Source of the DNA: Escarpia spicata
Taxonomy: Eukaryota; Annelida; Polychaeta; Sabellida; Siboglinidae
Reading direction: 5' to 3'
Assembly (NCBI GenBank): GCA_963995525.1
Contig: OZ023218.1
Coordinates: forward strand, 46,313,814-46,377,813
Length of the DNA stretch: 64,000 nucleotides
This document shows positions 53,985 to 64,000 of the stretch, piece after piece; the stretch's first letter is position 1, and each line of letters begins with the position of its first letter. The notes under the pieces were generated by a model that did no database searches, had not been told where the DNA came from, and saw nothing but the letters and a program-made list of their open reading frames with translations. A program made the position numbers and the translations under genes.

Positions 53985-54400
53985 AAGATGGTCGCATAAG
54001 TTTGCAAATATGGTCGCAACGTTCACAAAGATGATCGCATCAGTTCACAAAGATGGTCACATCAATTCACAACGATGGTCGCACCAGTTCACAAAGATGG
54101 TCGCACCAGTTCACAAAGATGGTCACACAAGTTCACAATGATGGTCGCACAAGTTCACAAAGATGGTCACATATGTTCACAAATATAGTAACATAAGTTC
54201 ACAAAGATGGTCGCACCAGTTCACAAAGATGGTCACACAAGTTCACAAAGATGGTTACACAAGTTCACAATGATGGTCGCATAAGTTCACAAATATAGTA
54301 ACATATGTTCACACAGATGGTTGCATCAGTTTGCAAAGATGATCGCATAAGTTCACAAAGATGGTCGCATAAGTTCACAAAATGGCCGTATATGTTCACA
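53985..54400. repeat. 22-bp tandem repeat, about 19 copies, in a KDM6 intron
   Basis: The unit is GTTCACAAAGATGGTCGCAC plus two bases, with G/A and C/T variants. It starts about 75 bp downstream of the donor of exon 54788-54476. Unlike the other arrays here it does not overlap the splice site. Confidence 0.92.
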
Positions 54401-55794
54401 AAGATTTCGGATCACTCAAAACCTAAAGCCCCAACACCAGGTACTGGTGGTGGTTTGAACCAATACAAAAACTACATTCTCGCAGTTGCTGCAGTAGTGC
54501 GCCGCCTCATTCTCTGTGTGTCCGTAGAACTTCACCTCCTTGCCTAGAGAGTGGGCGTAGTCGATGACGACGGTACTCTGTCGGAGAGAGTGACACAGAC
54601 ATGTCTTGATGAGGTTGTAGTCTTGCGTCGGTGACGTGGACGTTGCGTGCGAGGTTCCACGACAGTTGCACCATGGGAACTAGCGACTTGCACAGCTGTA
54701 GCTTGTTGTATTCGTAGCACTCGGCTGACAGCATGTACTGCTTGAAGGTCAACGGTCCCACGTTCCACGCGATGTTGTTGCACCAGCCCTGTCGACACAC
54801 ACACAAACCGACACTGTCATGTCACGTGTCAATGGAAGGCAGAAAGATTTGTCTCTGTACATGTCTGACGTTCCACGGCATAGTGGGTATTAAATTGCAA
54901 CATTTTTATAGATATTATTGGCATAATGAGTCGTCTTTCTACACAGTGTGTCACCAGCCATGACAAAGTGGGTATTAAGTTGAACAATTGTAAAATATAG
55001 TATTACACCTTTTTCTGGATACAACAGATTATAAGCATTAAAATCACACCTCATTTGTTGAAATATCAGTATTTTTTATTCATTGGTAAAACTAAGCAAA
55101 GATTTAAAAAAAAATTATTGGGATATGTGGAAAAACCAATGCTCATACCATCATTTAGTATTGCATTACTTTAGCATTATTTGTCAAGGAAAATATCCCG
55201 GACGTTGAAAGAAGAATTATAAGGGAGACGTTGATGTGATTTAGACAGCTATTTTTTACTCTCGTGAGTGGCGTAATAACCAGTTTGCTGCGGCATGTTA
55301 ATCATCAACATATTTAAACTTGGATAACCTAGCACTGAAAAAAAAACGATGCATAATATTTGACCTGACATGACAAAGAGGGTATTAAATTGTAAAATTG
55401 TTAAATAGTGTTTTGTAGGGGAATGACTGACAACATAATCTGTACACCGTAGAAACGAAACTAACTCTAAATAACTACCTGTGTGTTTTCTCGAAGTACA
55501 CAGCCAATTGCTAAATAAGAGGCCTGGAAGCTAGGCAACCTAGAAACAGGGGAGTGGACGTTGTTGGCACCTCGGTGGGCATGCACTTACAAAGCTCCAA
55601 AGTTAGAGAAACAATATAATTATTACATAAGCCGGCTGTGGTCACTTACAATGGCTTGAACCCAGTGGACGGTGCCGCCGTTGACCCACACAAGGTCACT
55701 GGGCTTCTGGATGAACCGGTAGACGGGAACGTCATTCTCAAACAGGTCCTCCAGATTAGGCCACCAGGACCCGGTCAAATAGATGATACCATTC

Positions 55795-56995
55795 CTACAA
55801 ACATAAGAACCCGGTCAAATAGTTGATGCCATTGCTACAAACACAACCAGGACCTGGTCAAATTGTTGATACCATTCTCACAAACACAACCAAGACACGG
55901 TCAAATAGTTGATGGCATTCCTACAAACACAACCAGGACCCGGTCAAATAGTTGATGCCATTCCTACAAACACACACAGGACCCGGTCAAATAGTTCATG
56001 CCGTTCCTACAAACATAATCAGGACCCGGTCAAATAGTTGATGACATTCCTACAAACATGAGGACCAGGTCAAATAGTTGATGCCATTGCTACAAACACA
56101 AACAGGACCCGGTCAAATAGTTGATGCCATTCTCACAAACACAACCAAGACACGGTCAAATAGTTGATGGCATTCCTACAATCACAACCAGGACCCGGTC
56201 AAATAGTTGATACCATTCTCACAAACACAACCAAGACATGGTCCAATAGTTGATGGCATTCCTACAAACACACACAGTACCCGGTCGAATAGTTCATGCC
56301 ATTCCCACAAACACACACAGGACCCGGTCAAATAGTTCATGCTGTTCCAACAAACACAACCAGAACCTGGTCAAATAGGTGATGACATTCCTACAAACAT
56401 GAGGACCAGGTCAAATAGTTGATGCCATTGCTACAAACACAACCAGGACCCGGTCAAATAGTTGATACTATTCTCACAAACACAACCAAGACACGGTCAA
56501 ATAGTTGATGGCATTCCTACAAACACATACAGTACGCGGTCAAGTAGTTCATGCCATTCCTACAAACACAACCAGGACCCGGTCAAATAGTTGATGCCAT
56601 TCCTACAAACACACACAGGACCCGGTCAAATAGTTCATGCCGTTCCAAATAATACAACCAGGACCCGGTCAAATAGTTGATGACATTCCTACAAACATGA
56701 GGACCAGGTCAAATAGTTTATGCCATTGCTACAAACACGAGGACCTGGTTAAATAATTGGTGCCATTCCCACAAACACATCCAGAACCCAGTCAAATGGT
56801 TGATGTAATTCCTACAAAAACAATCAGGACCCGGTCAAATAATCAATGTCATTCCTACTAACACAACCAGGACCCTGTCAAATAGTTGATACCATTCCTA
56901 CAAACACAGCCAGGACCCGGTCAAATAGTTGATGTCATTCCTACAAATACAAGCAGGACCCGGTCAAATAGTTGACGTCATTCCTACTAACACAA
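55795..56995 (-). repeat. 43-bp array derived from the acceptor and first bases of a KDM6 exon
   Basis: On the minus strand the real junction reads GTTTGTAG then GAATGGTATCATCTATTTGA and CCGGGTCCTGG. Each of about 27 units upstream repeats this as GTTTGTAG then GAATGGCATCAACTATTTGA and CCGGGTCCTGG. Every unit therefore carries an acceptor-like TTTGTAG/G and the first 30 or so exon bases. Some units are shorter. Confidence 0.95.
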
Positions 56996-57228
56996 ACAAA
57001 ATTAAAGATTACTTTGAGTAAACCACATAGATATTAAAAGTCCTATAAAACTATAAACAATGATTTACATACCGGTAGCTTTGATAATATCCTTCGCAAG
57101 TTAAACTTAGAGATTTCTGTAACTGAATACAAACCTTAATTAAATGGTCCTGCTGATTCCCTGCAGTATGTTTTCAAATATAAGAAATTTATCATATTGT
57201 ATGTGAACAGTTTTGTATATTCAACCCC

Positions 57229-57390
57229 AATTATTTGTTCACACTATTCGTGTATGAGGCCCCAAACCCCCACTTAATGTTCACACAGTTGTATGACACC
57301 CCAAATACCCACTTACTGTTCACACAGTTGGTGTACGACATCCCAAACCCCCACTTACTGTTCACACAGTTGGTGTATGACGCCCCAGTA
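57229..57390 (-). repeat. About 42-bp array derived from a KDM6 exon end and donor
   Basis: On the minus strand the exon ends CAACTGTGTGAACA then GTAAGTGGGGG. The same edge recurs 42 bp downstream with an intact GTAAGT, 39 bp further with TTAAGT, and once more in degraded form. Reading past the first donor meets an in-frame TAA at once. Confidence 0.9.
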
Positions 57391-57544
57391 GCTCTCTATC
57401 ACCCCGAACCATTCACAGTCTCCTGGCCCAATGTTGATGTTCACTGCGGTGTAATTCAAGTTCTCCTGGTGGCCTATCGAGGAAACATAATAACAAAATC
57501 TTGCTGATTTCTCAAATAACAAGGTTTCAAGCACTAAAAAAGGA

Positions 57545-57810
57545 CAGCTCAAAGCGCTTTACACTTTACTTCCTGACAGATCTGTTCAATCGAACACCAT
57601 CTCGACTTTTCTAGGAAGCATCCAGCCACACTGCAATTAAATTAAATATCCACCACTGTTTAGAGCAAGGTACTCATTCATACAGCTGAGTGAACTGGAG
57701 CAATGTAGAGTCAACGAACTTGCCCAGGAATCGAACCCGGTTTCTCTTGGTCGAGAGTCTGAAGCTCTAGCCACTGCACCACGGCGCTCCACCCAAGTCC
57801 CAAGCACTAG
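57545..57810 (-). mobile_element. tRNA-derived SINE, best copy, in a KDM6 intron
   Basis: On the minus strand the head reads GGAGCGCCGTGGTGCAGTGG then CTAGAGCTTCAGACTCTCG, with B box GGGTTCGATTCC. Then come the body TTGCTCCAGTTCACTCAGCT and the tail TGTAAAGCGCTTTGAGC. A 41-bp direct duplication of the head edge (GCACTAGCCACTGCACCACG region) lies at 57800-57850. Confidence 0.85.
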
Positions 57811-58732
57811 CCACTGCACCACGGCGCTCCACCCAAGTCCCAAGCACTAGTCATTCGTTTCTGTCAAATGTGCATAATATTGACACACACATTTAGCAAG
57901 GATTATGTATTTCATATTTTGTTTTACTCGGTGGTTATACCCCATTATTGGAAGGTAAATCATTCAGACTGTATTAATTTATGCAAGTACTCAGTGGACA
58001 CCTCTCCTTAATGAAAGATGTCTACACTGGACACACATGAAAATCTGGAACTAATTCATTCACAGCGTAAATCTTGGGCAGTCTGTTGCTTTTGCTTTGA
58101 TTCTTGCATGTTGCACATCTGAGTTGAGGCCTGCGATGATACAGGTGCTATAGAAGTTTGTTATTATTATGATTATTATTATTTCTTCATGTTAAAATAA
58201 AGCAGTCCAACACATTATAAAGGAAAACAAAATTGCCAAAACAGGTCATGCCCCCCTAAACATACCCCTGCACCTGGGAGGAATTGGGGCATTCAGTGTG
58301 AAGATAGTTACAAGGGAACTAACAATAATAAAATAAATGTCGATAGTGCCAATATCCCCCTGAAGGAATTTGAGCTCAGAGGCGCAACATACAAGAATCA
58401 TTAAACAAAATCATTAACAGGGACAAGCAAGTGTCATCATTAGAGCAAGGGATTGCCGAAGAATAGGGTTGAAATGCGATTTCAAGTAAATAAGTCTTTA
58501 GTTTTTTTTTTTACGAAAGGTTGCTATAGTTTCAGCTGATTTTAAAGTAATAGGGGGTTGATTCTAGATTTTGGTGCAACTACTGAAGAATGTTTGCCAA
58601 TGTTAGTTTGGTTTTTGGAACAAAATGTTGTGAAACAACAAGTTTCCTACCAGGAGTGCGGGACCCAGGCACCGTCATGTAGAGCTGCACTGTGTTCATT
58701 CCAAGGATCTTGTGGCCAATGTGACTCAGCAT

Positions 58733-59275
58733 GTTACTGGCAGCTACAACCTGTAACGGTTACAGTGGCGCATGTTACTGGTGGCTAAAACCTGTAACGG
58801 TTACAGTGACACATGTTACTGGCGGCTACAACCTGTAACGGTTACAGTAGCACATGTTACTGGCAGCTACAACCTGTAACGGTTACAGTTGCACATGATA
58901 CTGCTGGCTACAACCTGTAACGGTTACAGTGACACATGTTACTAGTGGCTACAACCTGTAATGGCTACAGTGGTACATGTTACTGGTGGCTCCAACCTGT
59001 AACGGTTACAATGGCACATGTTACTGGCTGCTACAACCTATAACTGTTACATTAGCACAGGTAACCGGATGCTACAACCTGTAACGGTTACAGTGGCATA
59101 GGATAATGGATGCTACAACCTGTAACGGTTACACTGGCACAGGTTACTGGCTGCTACAACCTGTAACGGTTACAGTAGCACAGGTTACTGGATACTACAA
59201 CCCGTAACGGCTACAGTGGCACAGGTTACTGGCTGCTACAACCTGTAACGGTTACAGTGGCACATGTTACTGGCA
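58733..59275 (-). repeat. 41-bp array derived from the acceptor and start of a KDM6 exon
   Basis: On the minus strand the true junction is GGTTGTAG then CTGCCAGTAACATG. About 13 units upstream repeat GGTTGTAG then C, W or similar, GCCAGTAACATG, followed by a perfect 15-bp palindrome CTGTAACGGTTACAG. Exon edge and acceptor are copied in each unit. Confidence 0.94.
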
Positions 59276-59449
59276 CATATTACCACTTCCACCTGTATGA
59301 TCCTTTCAATTATCCACCAACTTTGCCCTGTATGACAGAAACGAATACTAATGGTAAAAAGTGACATACCCAATAATTTAAACCTATTAGAAACTGATTA
59401 TGTGAAACTAAATCAAATTATGTGGGAGAACTCAGAACAGTAATTTGCA

Positions 59450-60012
59450 GATGTACTAAGAACATTCATTTACTGAAGTACTGAGAGAACAGTCTCCTAC
59501 TGAGAAAACATGCACTTAATGAAGTACTGAGAGAACAGCCACTTTTGGAAGATAACAAAGTTAACTGTCATTTAAGGAAGTACTGAGAGAAGTCACTTAC
59601 TGAAATAACGAGAGAACAGTTACTGATGTACCAAGAGAACAGTTACTGATGTACCAAGAGAACATTCACTTACTGAAGTATAGAGAGAACAGTCACTTAC
59701 TGAAGTACTGAGAGAACAGTCACTTACTGAAGTACCGAGAGAACAGTCACTAAAGTACCAAGATAATATTCACTTACTGAAGTATAGAGAGAACAGTCAC
59801 TTACTGTAGTATCGAGAGAACAGTCACTGAAGTACCAAGAGTATATTCACTTACTGAAGTATAGAGAGAACAGTCACTTACTGAAGTACTGAGAGAACAG
59901 TCACTGAAGTACCAAGAGAACATTTACTTACTGAAGTACTGAGAGAACAGCCACTTGTGGAAGTACCAAGGTAACAGTCATTTACAGAAGTACTGAGAGA
60001 ACAGACACTTAC
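59450..60012 (-). repeat. 27-bp array derived from a helicase exon end and donor
   Basis: On the minus strand the DHX-like exon ends TTCTCTAAGTATTTTA then GTAAGTGTCT. About 20 units downstream read GTTCTCTCAGTACTTCAGTAAGTGACT with variants, so each repeats the exon edge and often a GTAAGT donor. Several units are truncated. Confidence 0.9.
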
Positions 60013-60179
60013 TAAAATACTTAGAGAACATGTGTGCGTTGAGCATGGCACTCATCAGGATAAGTTTGAGGTCTGGCCGTCCAGCCGTCAACTCCTTCAA
60101 GATTATCATGAGGAAGTCCGACAGCAAGTCTCACTCGCGGATCTCATCGAGGATCATGCGTGACGTCCTCGACAGCCAC
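60013..60179 (-). pseudogene. DHX36-like DEAH-box helicase exon, broken
   Basis: The minus strand encodes helicase motifs II and III. VEDVTH (one frame) is followed by MILDEIRE, an in-frame TGA (60131-60133), then [20 protein letters not shown] and [19 protein letters not shown]. In intact relatives these are DEIHER and SAT. Here motif II has Arg for His, the next Arg codon is TGA, and motif III reads SAM. A one-base frame change separates VEDVTH from MILDEI. The flanking acceptor (TGTCACCAG) and donor (GTAAGT) are intact, so it came by DNA duplication, not retrocopying. Best fit by eye is DHX36, with DHX57 or YTHDC2 possible. Confidence 0.82.
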
Positions 60180-61850
60180 CTGGTGACAGCCAACCAAACT
60201 AATGTGTACTTCCTTGAATGGACTGATGATCTGTTTCTTAGTTGTGAATGTTAGACCTAATTACCTTACAAGGAACTTTGATTCTATTGTGCACATTTCA
60301 ACCGCATCCAGCGGTCTTCTTCAGAAAAATGAAGTTACAGGTCACATGTCAGTTGTCATGTGACACAAGCTGGAGAAGGTCTGGTGTACTTATCTGTCAT
60401 CATTATGGAGCATGATATCTACTACATATTGTACTAAATATAGTTAACTTGATTGTTTTTGTCATCCACAAGTTCCTCTATTCATGCACTGATACAACCA
60501 CATGATACACCTACATTTACAATTATCATACCGAGAGCTATATATGAAGCAAACACATTTCAAATGCTTTATTATTACTTTCCCAGTTTTAATTAAAACT
60601 TAAGTTAGATATAGATGGCAAACAGAAGCCTTTGGCATAGCGAGAGTACAGTTCTTAACAATAATGTCTCTCAGATGGGAAGCTAACTGGCTGGAGGTAC
60701 TAGTTAAATGCTATATATTTTTCTCACATATTTTTCAATGTAAAAATATCTTTTGCTTGGACTGACAAAGATGAAATAACACTCGGATGTGTGCAATACA
60801 ATAGTGCCCTTGCGACATCTTTCAACTAAAAGCAAACTGGTCAGCAGAGTCCTATAATTGTTCACATCTTGTTCTGGCTACAATATTCAATGATTCATTG
60901 TTATCTCCATCACTCTGGGATGACCAGGGCCCGCTTCATTAAGATTCTAAAGAGCTCATCAGGCCAATTTTGTTCTTTAAAATCAATTGCACTCCTCAAC
61001 AGTGATGGGGATTCTATCAGCACGAGCACGAGCAAGCTGGACACTGTCACTGGTGGTGTGTCATGGAAGTAGTGTCCTCTGTCATATAACAGTGGCTGTT
61101 TTTGTTTTTTTAATAAAGGATTTTCCTAAAGAGCTCATTAACTTAAAGAAATGACCCCTGGGCTTCACTAGAAACCAAACGGTGACTCACGGGTCACTTT
61201 GTAGTCATTTCAGCATGATGCCAGTCGTACAGTACAGGATAGAGCCATGTTGTCATGTCTTCAACAAAAAGACACATCAACCCATTAACTGATAAATTAC
61301 ATAAAGTGCTACACAGTGTGTATGAAGGGCTCATGATACAGTTATAGTACAGTCGGAAGGTATGCCCACCATGCCCCCAGTGGATTTCTAAATGAAACTT
61401 ACTTTTTTACAACCCTGAAGGTGTCTAGTAAACAGATTTGGATGTTCACATTTCGAAATAATGTCCGAAGGGGTCCGTTTGGTGGCCATCTTAGATTTTG
61501 TCGCGCGTGACTGGTAAAATCAAGGATACCCATAACTTTTGAACCATTCATCGTACAAAGACAAATGAACCCACTTTTTCGTATAACTTTGGCATGAGGA
61601 ATCGCTAGAGATGGTTATTTTGACGATTCAAACATATTTATTTCTTCAAAATCCACATAATACCATATTTTCATGCTTGAACTCGAGTCAAATACTAAGT
61701 TAAGGATAGATGATTGCACATAAGCACTGACTCAACATTATATGCCACTACTAGGCAGAAAATGGGCTAATTATGAGTCCAAGAAGAAAGGAAACTATAC
61801 GAAATCTACCCACTACGATCAGTGTCTACGTCTACTCAAGAACTATCTAC
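60180..61850. other. Nothing firmly recognised
   Basis: The upstream KDM6 exon expected before 58743 (ending LPAFARVVS-like) was looked for on the minus strand and not found. A short minus frame near 61050-60910 (FKEQNWPDELFRILMKRAL) resembles element-type protein but is too short to assign. Confidence 0.4.
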
Positions 61851-61854
61851 CCGA

Positions 61855-64000
61855 CACTACACCACTACACACTAATCATCATCATCGCCAAGAAGCAGCT
61901 CATCATAGTCAATCTGCTCATCATCTTCCTCTTCTCCCTCCTCCTCCTCAGCAGCTTTCTCAAGCAAGTCAATGAGTCGAGGAGGCAATATGGGTCCACA
62001 CTGGCTCCAGTACACCCTCCTCAGTCTTCACCCATCCCTGTCCATCATTGTAGGGCTTGGGTCGCCAGAAGCGAGGCTGGTTGGCCAGCTTGTACTTGGC
62101 TAGTCGGTAGTTGACCCGGCCAACATTAAGTATTAGCATGGTGGGAGGAGAGCCAGGTCAACCTTGGACTTGGTGATGAGCTTCTTGTGTTCTTCCACCA
62201 TCTGTATGAGCATCTTCTCTCGCACAGCATCTACTGATGTCTCGCGAGCCTGACCATACATGAGGCAGGTGAAGGCCTCCAGTTCAGCCATCACTTCCGG
62301 GTTCACCGTCCAGTCATCAACAAGTTTCTTGAAAAACGTTGTGATACTTAGGGTTCTTCTGGAGCTTTTCCAGGGGTGCCACATTGCCTTTGTCCTTGAA
62401 GGCGCTGGTGCAGTCCTCGCCTGAGAACACGTAGAAACCAACCAACGCACTCCAGTGACTTGGCCAGCTACGTCACGTTGACTAGATCCGGTGGTGCTTG
62501 TCCATGCCAGTGTCGAGATGGATGGTGAGGCTGATGGAGTGCGAGTGGTGGAGCAGGATGAAGTATATGTCACTATCAGGAATTCTCACTACAGCCGACT
62601 TGTATCCTTGCTTGATGGCATATTGGAGGTAGAGAACGACCCGGGTGTCACCCTCCTCCTGGTCTGAGGACAACTCATCGATCTCGCGCGTAGTCATTTC
62701 ACCATTGGATGAGTCCAGCTGATGTGCCTTCCCCTCCACGATGGCAACCGCTGCCCCGCACTTCTCGAGTCGTGAGGCCACCACCTTGCTGCTCCAGACC
62801 TGGAGCAGCAGGTGGCAGAGCTGTCGCTTGTTTTCTTCATTGGCCAGGAACAGCTTGAAGTCAGCGGGCTTCCTGGTGGACCGGCTATCGATGATGTACT
62901 TCTGTGAGAAGCCACGGCGCAATCTCTCCTGTGCCTTGATAGAGTCTGCATGATAGCAGTCAGTGGAGAACACTAAGTTCTTTTTGGCAGCCATCTGGTC
63001 CAGCACCTGGAGGCAAATGTCACCGTTCGTCTGGGGCAGATTGGTGAGCACGTGTCAGAGAGCCATGCCATCCTGGATGTGGATCGAGTCTTGTGGGTAG
63101 GGCACCTCCTCGGGGGTGTCATTTAGCAAGAAATGTAGCTTGGAGGCCTTGTTCATTTTGGCAAAGAATCCGTCGGGGGTGCCAAGGCGGGGAGGAACAG
63201 GGGTGAGGGAGTACCACATCAGTTCATCAAGGTCGAGAGGCTCATCCAGGAGCTGTGACTTGATAAGAAGCATAAAGGCCAGGTTGCTCTGCTCACGGTA
63301 CTGAATGAGCTTTCCCTGTGTGGAGGTGAGCTTGACTGTCTTGATTGCGGCCTCCATCGTCTTCAGCTTCTGCTTCTTGATGGGTTCAAACTTCAAAGAA
63401 GGTCTCCTCAGATGACCCATTCTGGAAACGATCACTGATGAAGGGCTTCTTGGCTTCCTTACCAACTGTGTCAGTTCGAAGGACATCGATCTTGACCTCC
63501 TGGGAAACAGGAACACCGGATGCGACGTTGTAGAGCAGGTCTTTGTCAGGGATGACGAAGGGGTCGATGAAGTTCTGGGTAGCAGTGAGTGATTGCTGCA
63601 CAGCTTCCTCGCTCATCTTGATCTCAGCAGCCTCGCGCTCGCGATGCTTCCCTGCCTTTGGACACTCGGGGTCATTGCTGAGTCCACACATCTCGAGCAT
63701 CCTCTCAAAATATTGGGCATGAGCAGATTTGGTGCGGCACCAACGCTGATAAGCAGCGGACATTGAGAACAGCCATACTAGACCTCCTGCTGACTTGGCG
63801 AACTTCATGAATGTCCTCTCCATGGTTTTGTCGACTGTGCTGAGTGCACCGGGCATGAATGACTGTGCCATTGCAATGCCGCCCTTCTCAAGAAGCTCCT
63901 TTGCGCCAGGGTGTGACAGGTCGATGTTGGTGAGGAGCACCTCCAGCCAGGCCAAGTACCTGGAGTAGTTCGGGCCATCAAATGCAAAGAATATGTTAGC
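61855..64000 (-). pseudogene. Degenerate copy of a large expanded invertebrate protein family
   Basis: The minus strand, without introns, carries fragments in order: FAFDGPNYSRYLAWLEVLL, NIDLSHPGAKELLEKG (63.95 kb), FIDPFVIPDKDLLYNVASGV, LTSTQGKLIQYREQSNLAFM, MWYSLTPVPPRLGTPDGFFA (63.2 kb), FSTDCYHADSIKAQERLRRG, TRKPADFKLFLANEENKRQL (62.85 kb), SSDQEEGDTRVVLYLQYA, VVRIPDSDIYFILLHHSHSI (62.6 kb), VFSGEDCTSAFKDKGN (62.4 kb), ELEAFTCLMYGQARETSVD (62.25 kb), RFWRPKPYNDGQGW (62.06 kb) and an acidic tail. I know this from memory as a multi-copy uncharacterised family in marine invertebrate genomes. The EEGDTR and PDSD acidic pairs suggest a PIN/XPG-like nuclease fold, which is inference. At least three frame changes (near 63390, 62490, 62320) and a stop at about 63055 make this copy dead. 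It continues beyond the window. Confidence 0.8.

Larger units (their letters stand above)
53388..58743 (-). pseudogene. KDM6: KDM6 (UTX/JMJD3)-type H3K27 demethylase, catalytic exons, frame-disrupted
   Basis: KDM6 enzymes remove methyl groups from histone H3 Lys27 in the nucleus using Fe(II) and 2-oxoglutarate. Exons on the minus strand: 58743-58651 ([16 protein letters not shown]), 57473-57359 ([25 protein letters not shown]), 55794-55650 ([29 protein letters not shown]), 54788-54476 ([19 protein letters not shown], then HYCSNCE) and about 53665-53388 (VEVFNILFV, then VVECLECARH, YKIDDLKSVYDNF). Iron ligands His and Glu (GHQE) and the second His (GTVHWV) are present, as are both Cys-x2-Cys pairs of the GATA-like zinc domain. 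Single bases are missing near 54620 and 53612. The Lys before VPGSRTPG is Thr. The acceptor of the last exon is unclear. N-terminal TPR exons are not in the window. It could be a real gene with assembly indels or a decaying duplicate. Confidence 0.88.

Noticed and set aside
53985..54400. 22-bp array as another junction-seeded minisatellite
   Set aside because: Its unit does not contain the donor or exon edge and begins about 75 bp into the intron.
54470..54480. KDM6 reading continued through the donor as ENVVFVLVQT
   Set aside because: It resembles the conserved EVEVF block by chance. The better match VEVFNILFV lies in the next exon near 53650, so this is taken as intron, although the exact junction stays unsettled.
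55795..56995. CRISPR-like array
   Set aside because: Head-to-tail units without unique spacers in a eukaryotic intron; a minisatellite.
57735..57800. Functional tRNA gene
   Set aside because: A and B boxes are present, but the cloverleaf is incomplete and the same head-body-tail recurs elsewhere, so it is a SINE.

Overview
This is a window of a metazoan nuclear genome, not a microbial one. Genes are split by GT..AG introns, coding density is low, and most of the sequence is retrotransposon debris, tRNA-derived SINEs, dinucleotide runs and minisatellites. The repeats and the expanded gene family at the right edge resemble those of marine invertebrates (lophotrochozoan, cnidarian or amphioxus-like genomes). 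I cannot name the species.

Left part, plus strand. 398-3786 holds the last five exons of IBA57, a mitochondrial iron-sulphur assembly factor. After a repeat-rich gap (LINE pieces, a foldback element, two interspersed families here called A and B), 15728-23717 holds a complete eight-exon SETD4 lysine methyltransferase gene. Its introns carry a LINE fragment and a 27-copy 78-bp minisatellite.

Middle, 24-51 kb. This is almost entirely mobile DNA: family A and B repeats, CR1/Jockey-type LINE fragments (two look like twin-priming inversions), a Penelope-like GIY-YIG piece and a MITE-like element. One small cysteine-rich gene fragment at 28737-30060 has a recently duplicated exon.

Right part, minus strand. 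53388-58743 holds the catalytic JmjC and C-terminal zinc-domain exons of a KDM6 (UTX/JMJD3) H3K27 demethylase. It has two single-base frame disruptions and a Lys-to-Thr change at the expected 2-oxoglutarate-binding lysine. Upstream on the same strand lie a broken DHX36-like helicase exon (60013-60179) and a degenerate copy of a large expanded invertebrate family (about 61860-64000).

The most unusual observation is in the KDM6/DHX stretch. Four tandem arrays (unit 43, 42, 41 and 27 bp) are each built from a splice junction, containing the splice site plus the adjoining exon edge, and each has expanded into the intron. A fifth array (83 bp) abuts another strong acceptor. I know of no described system of splice-junction-seeded minisatellites clustered this way.
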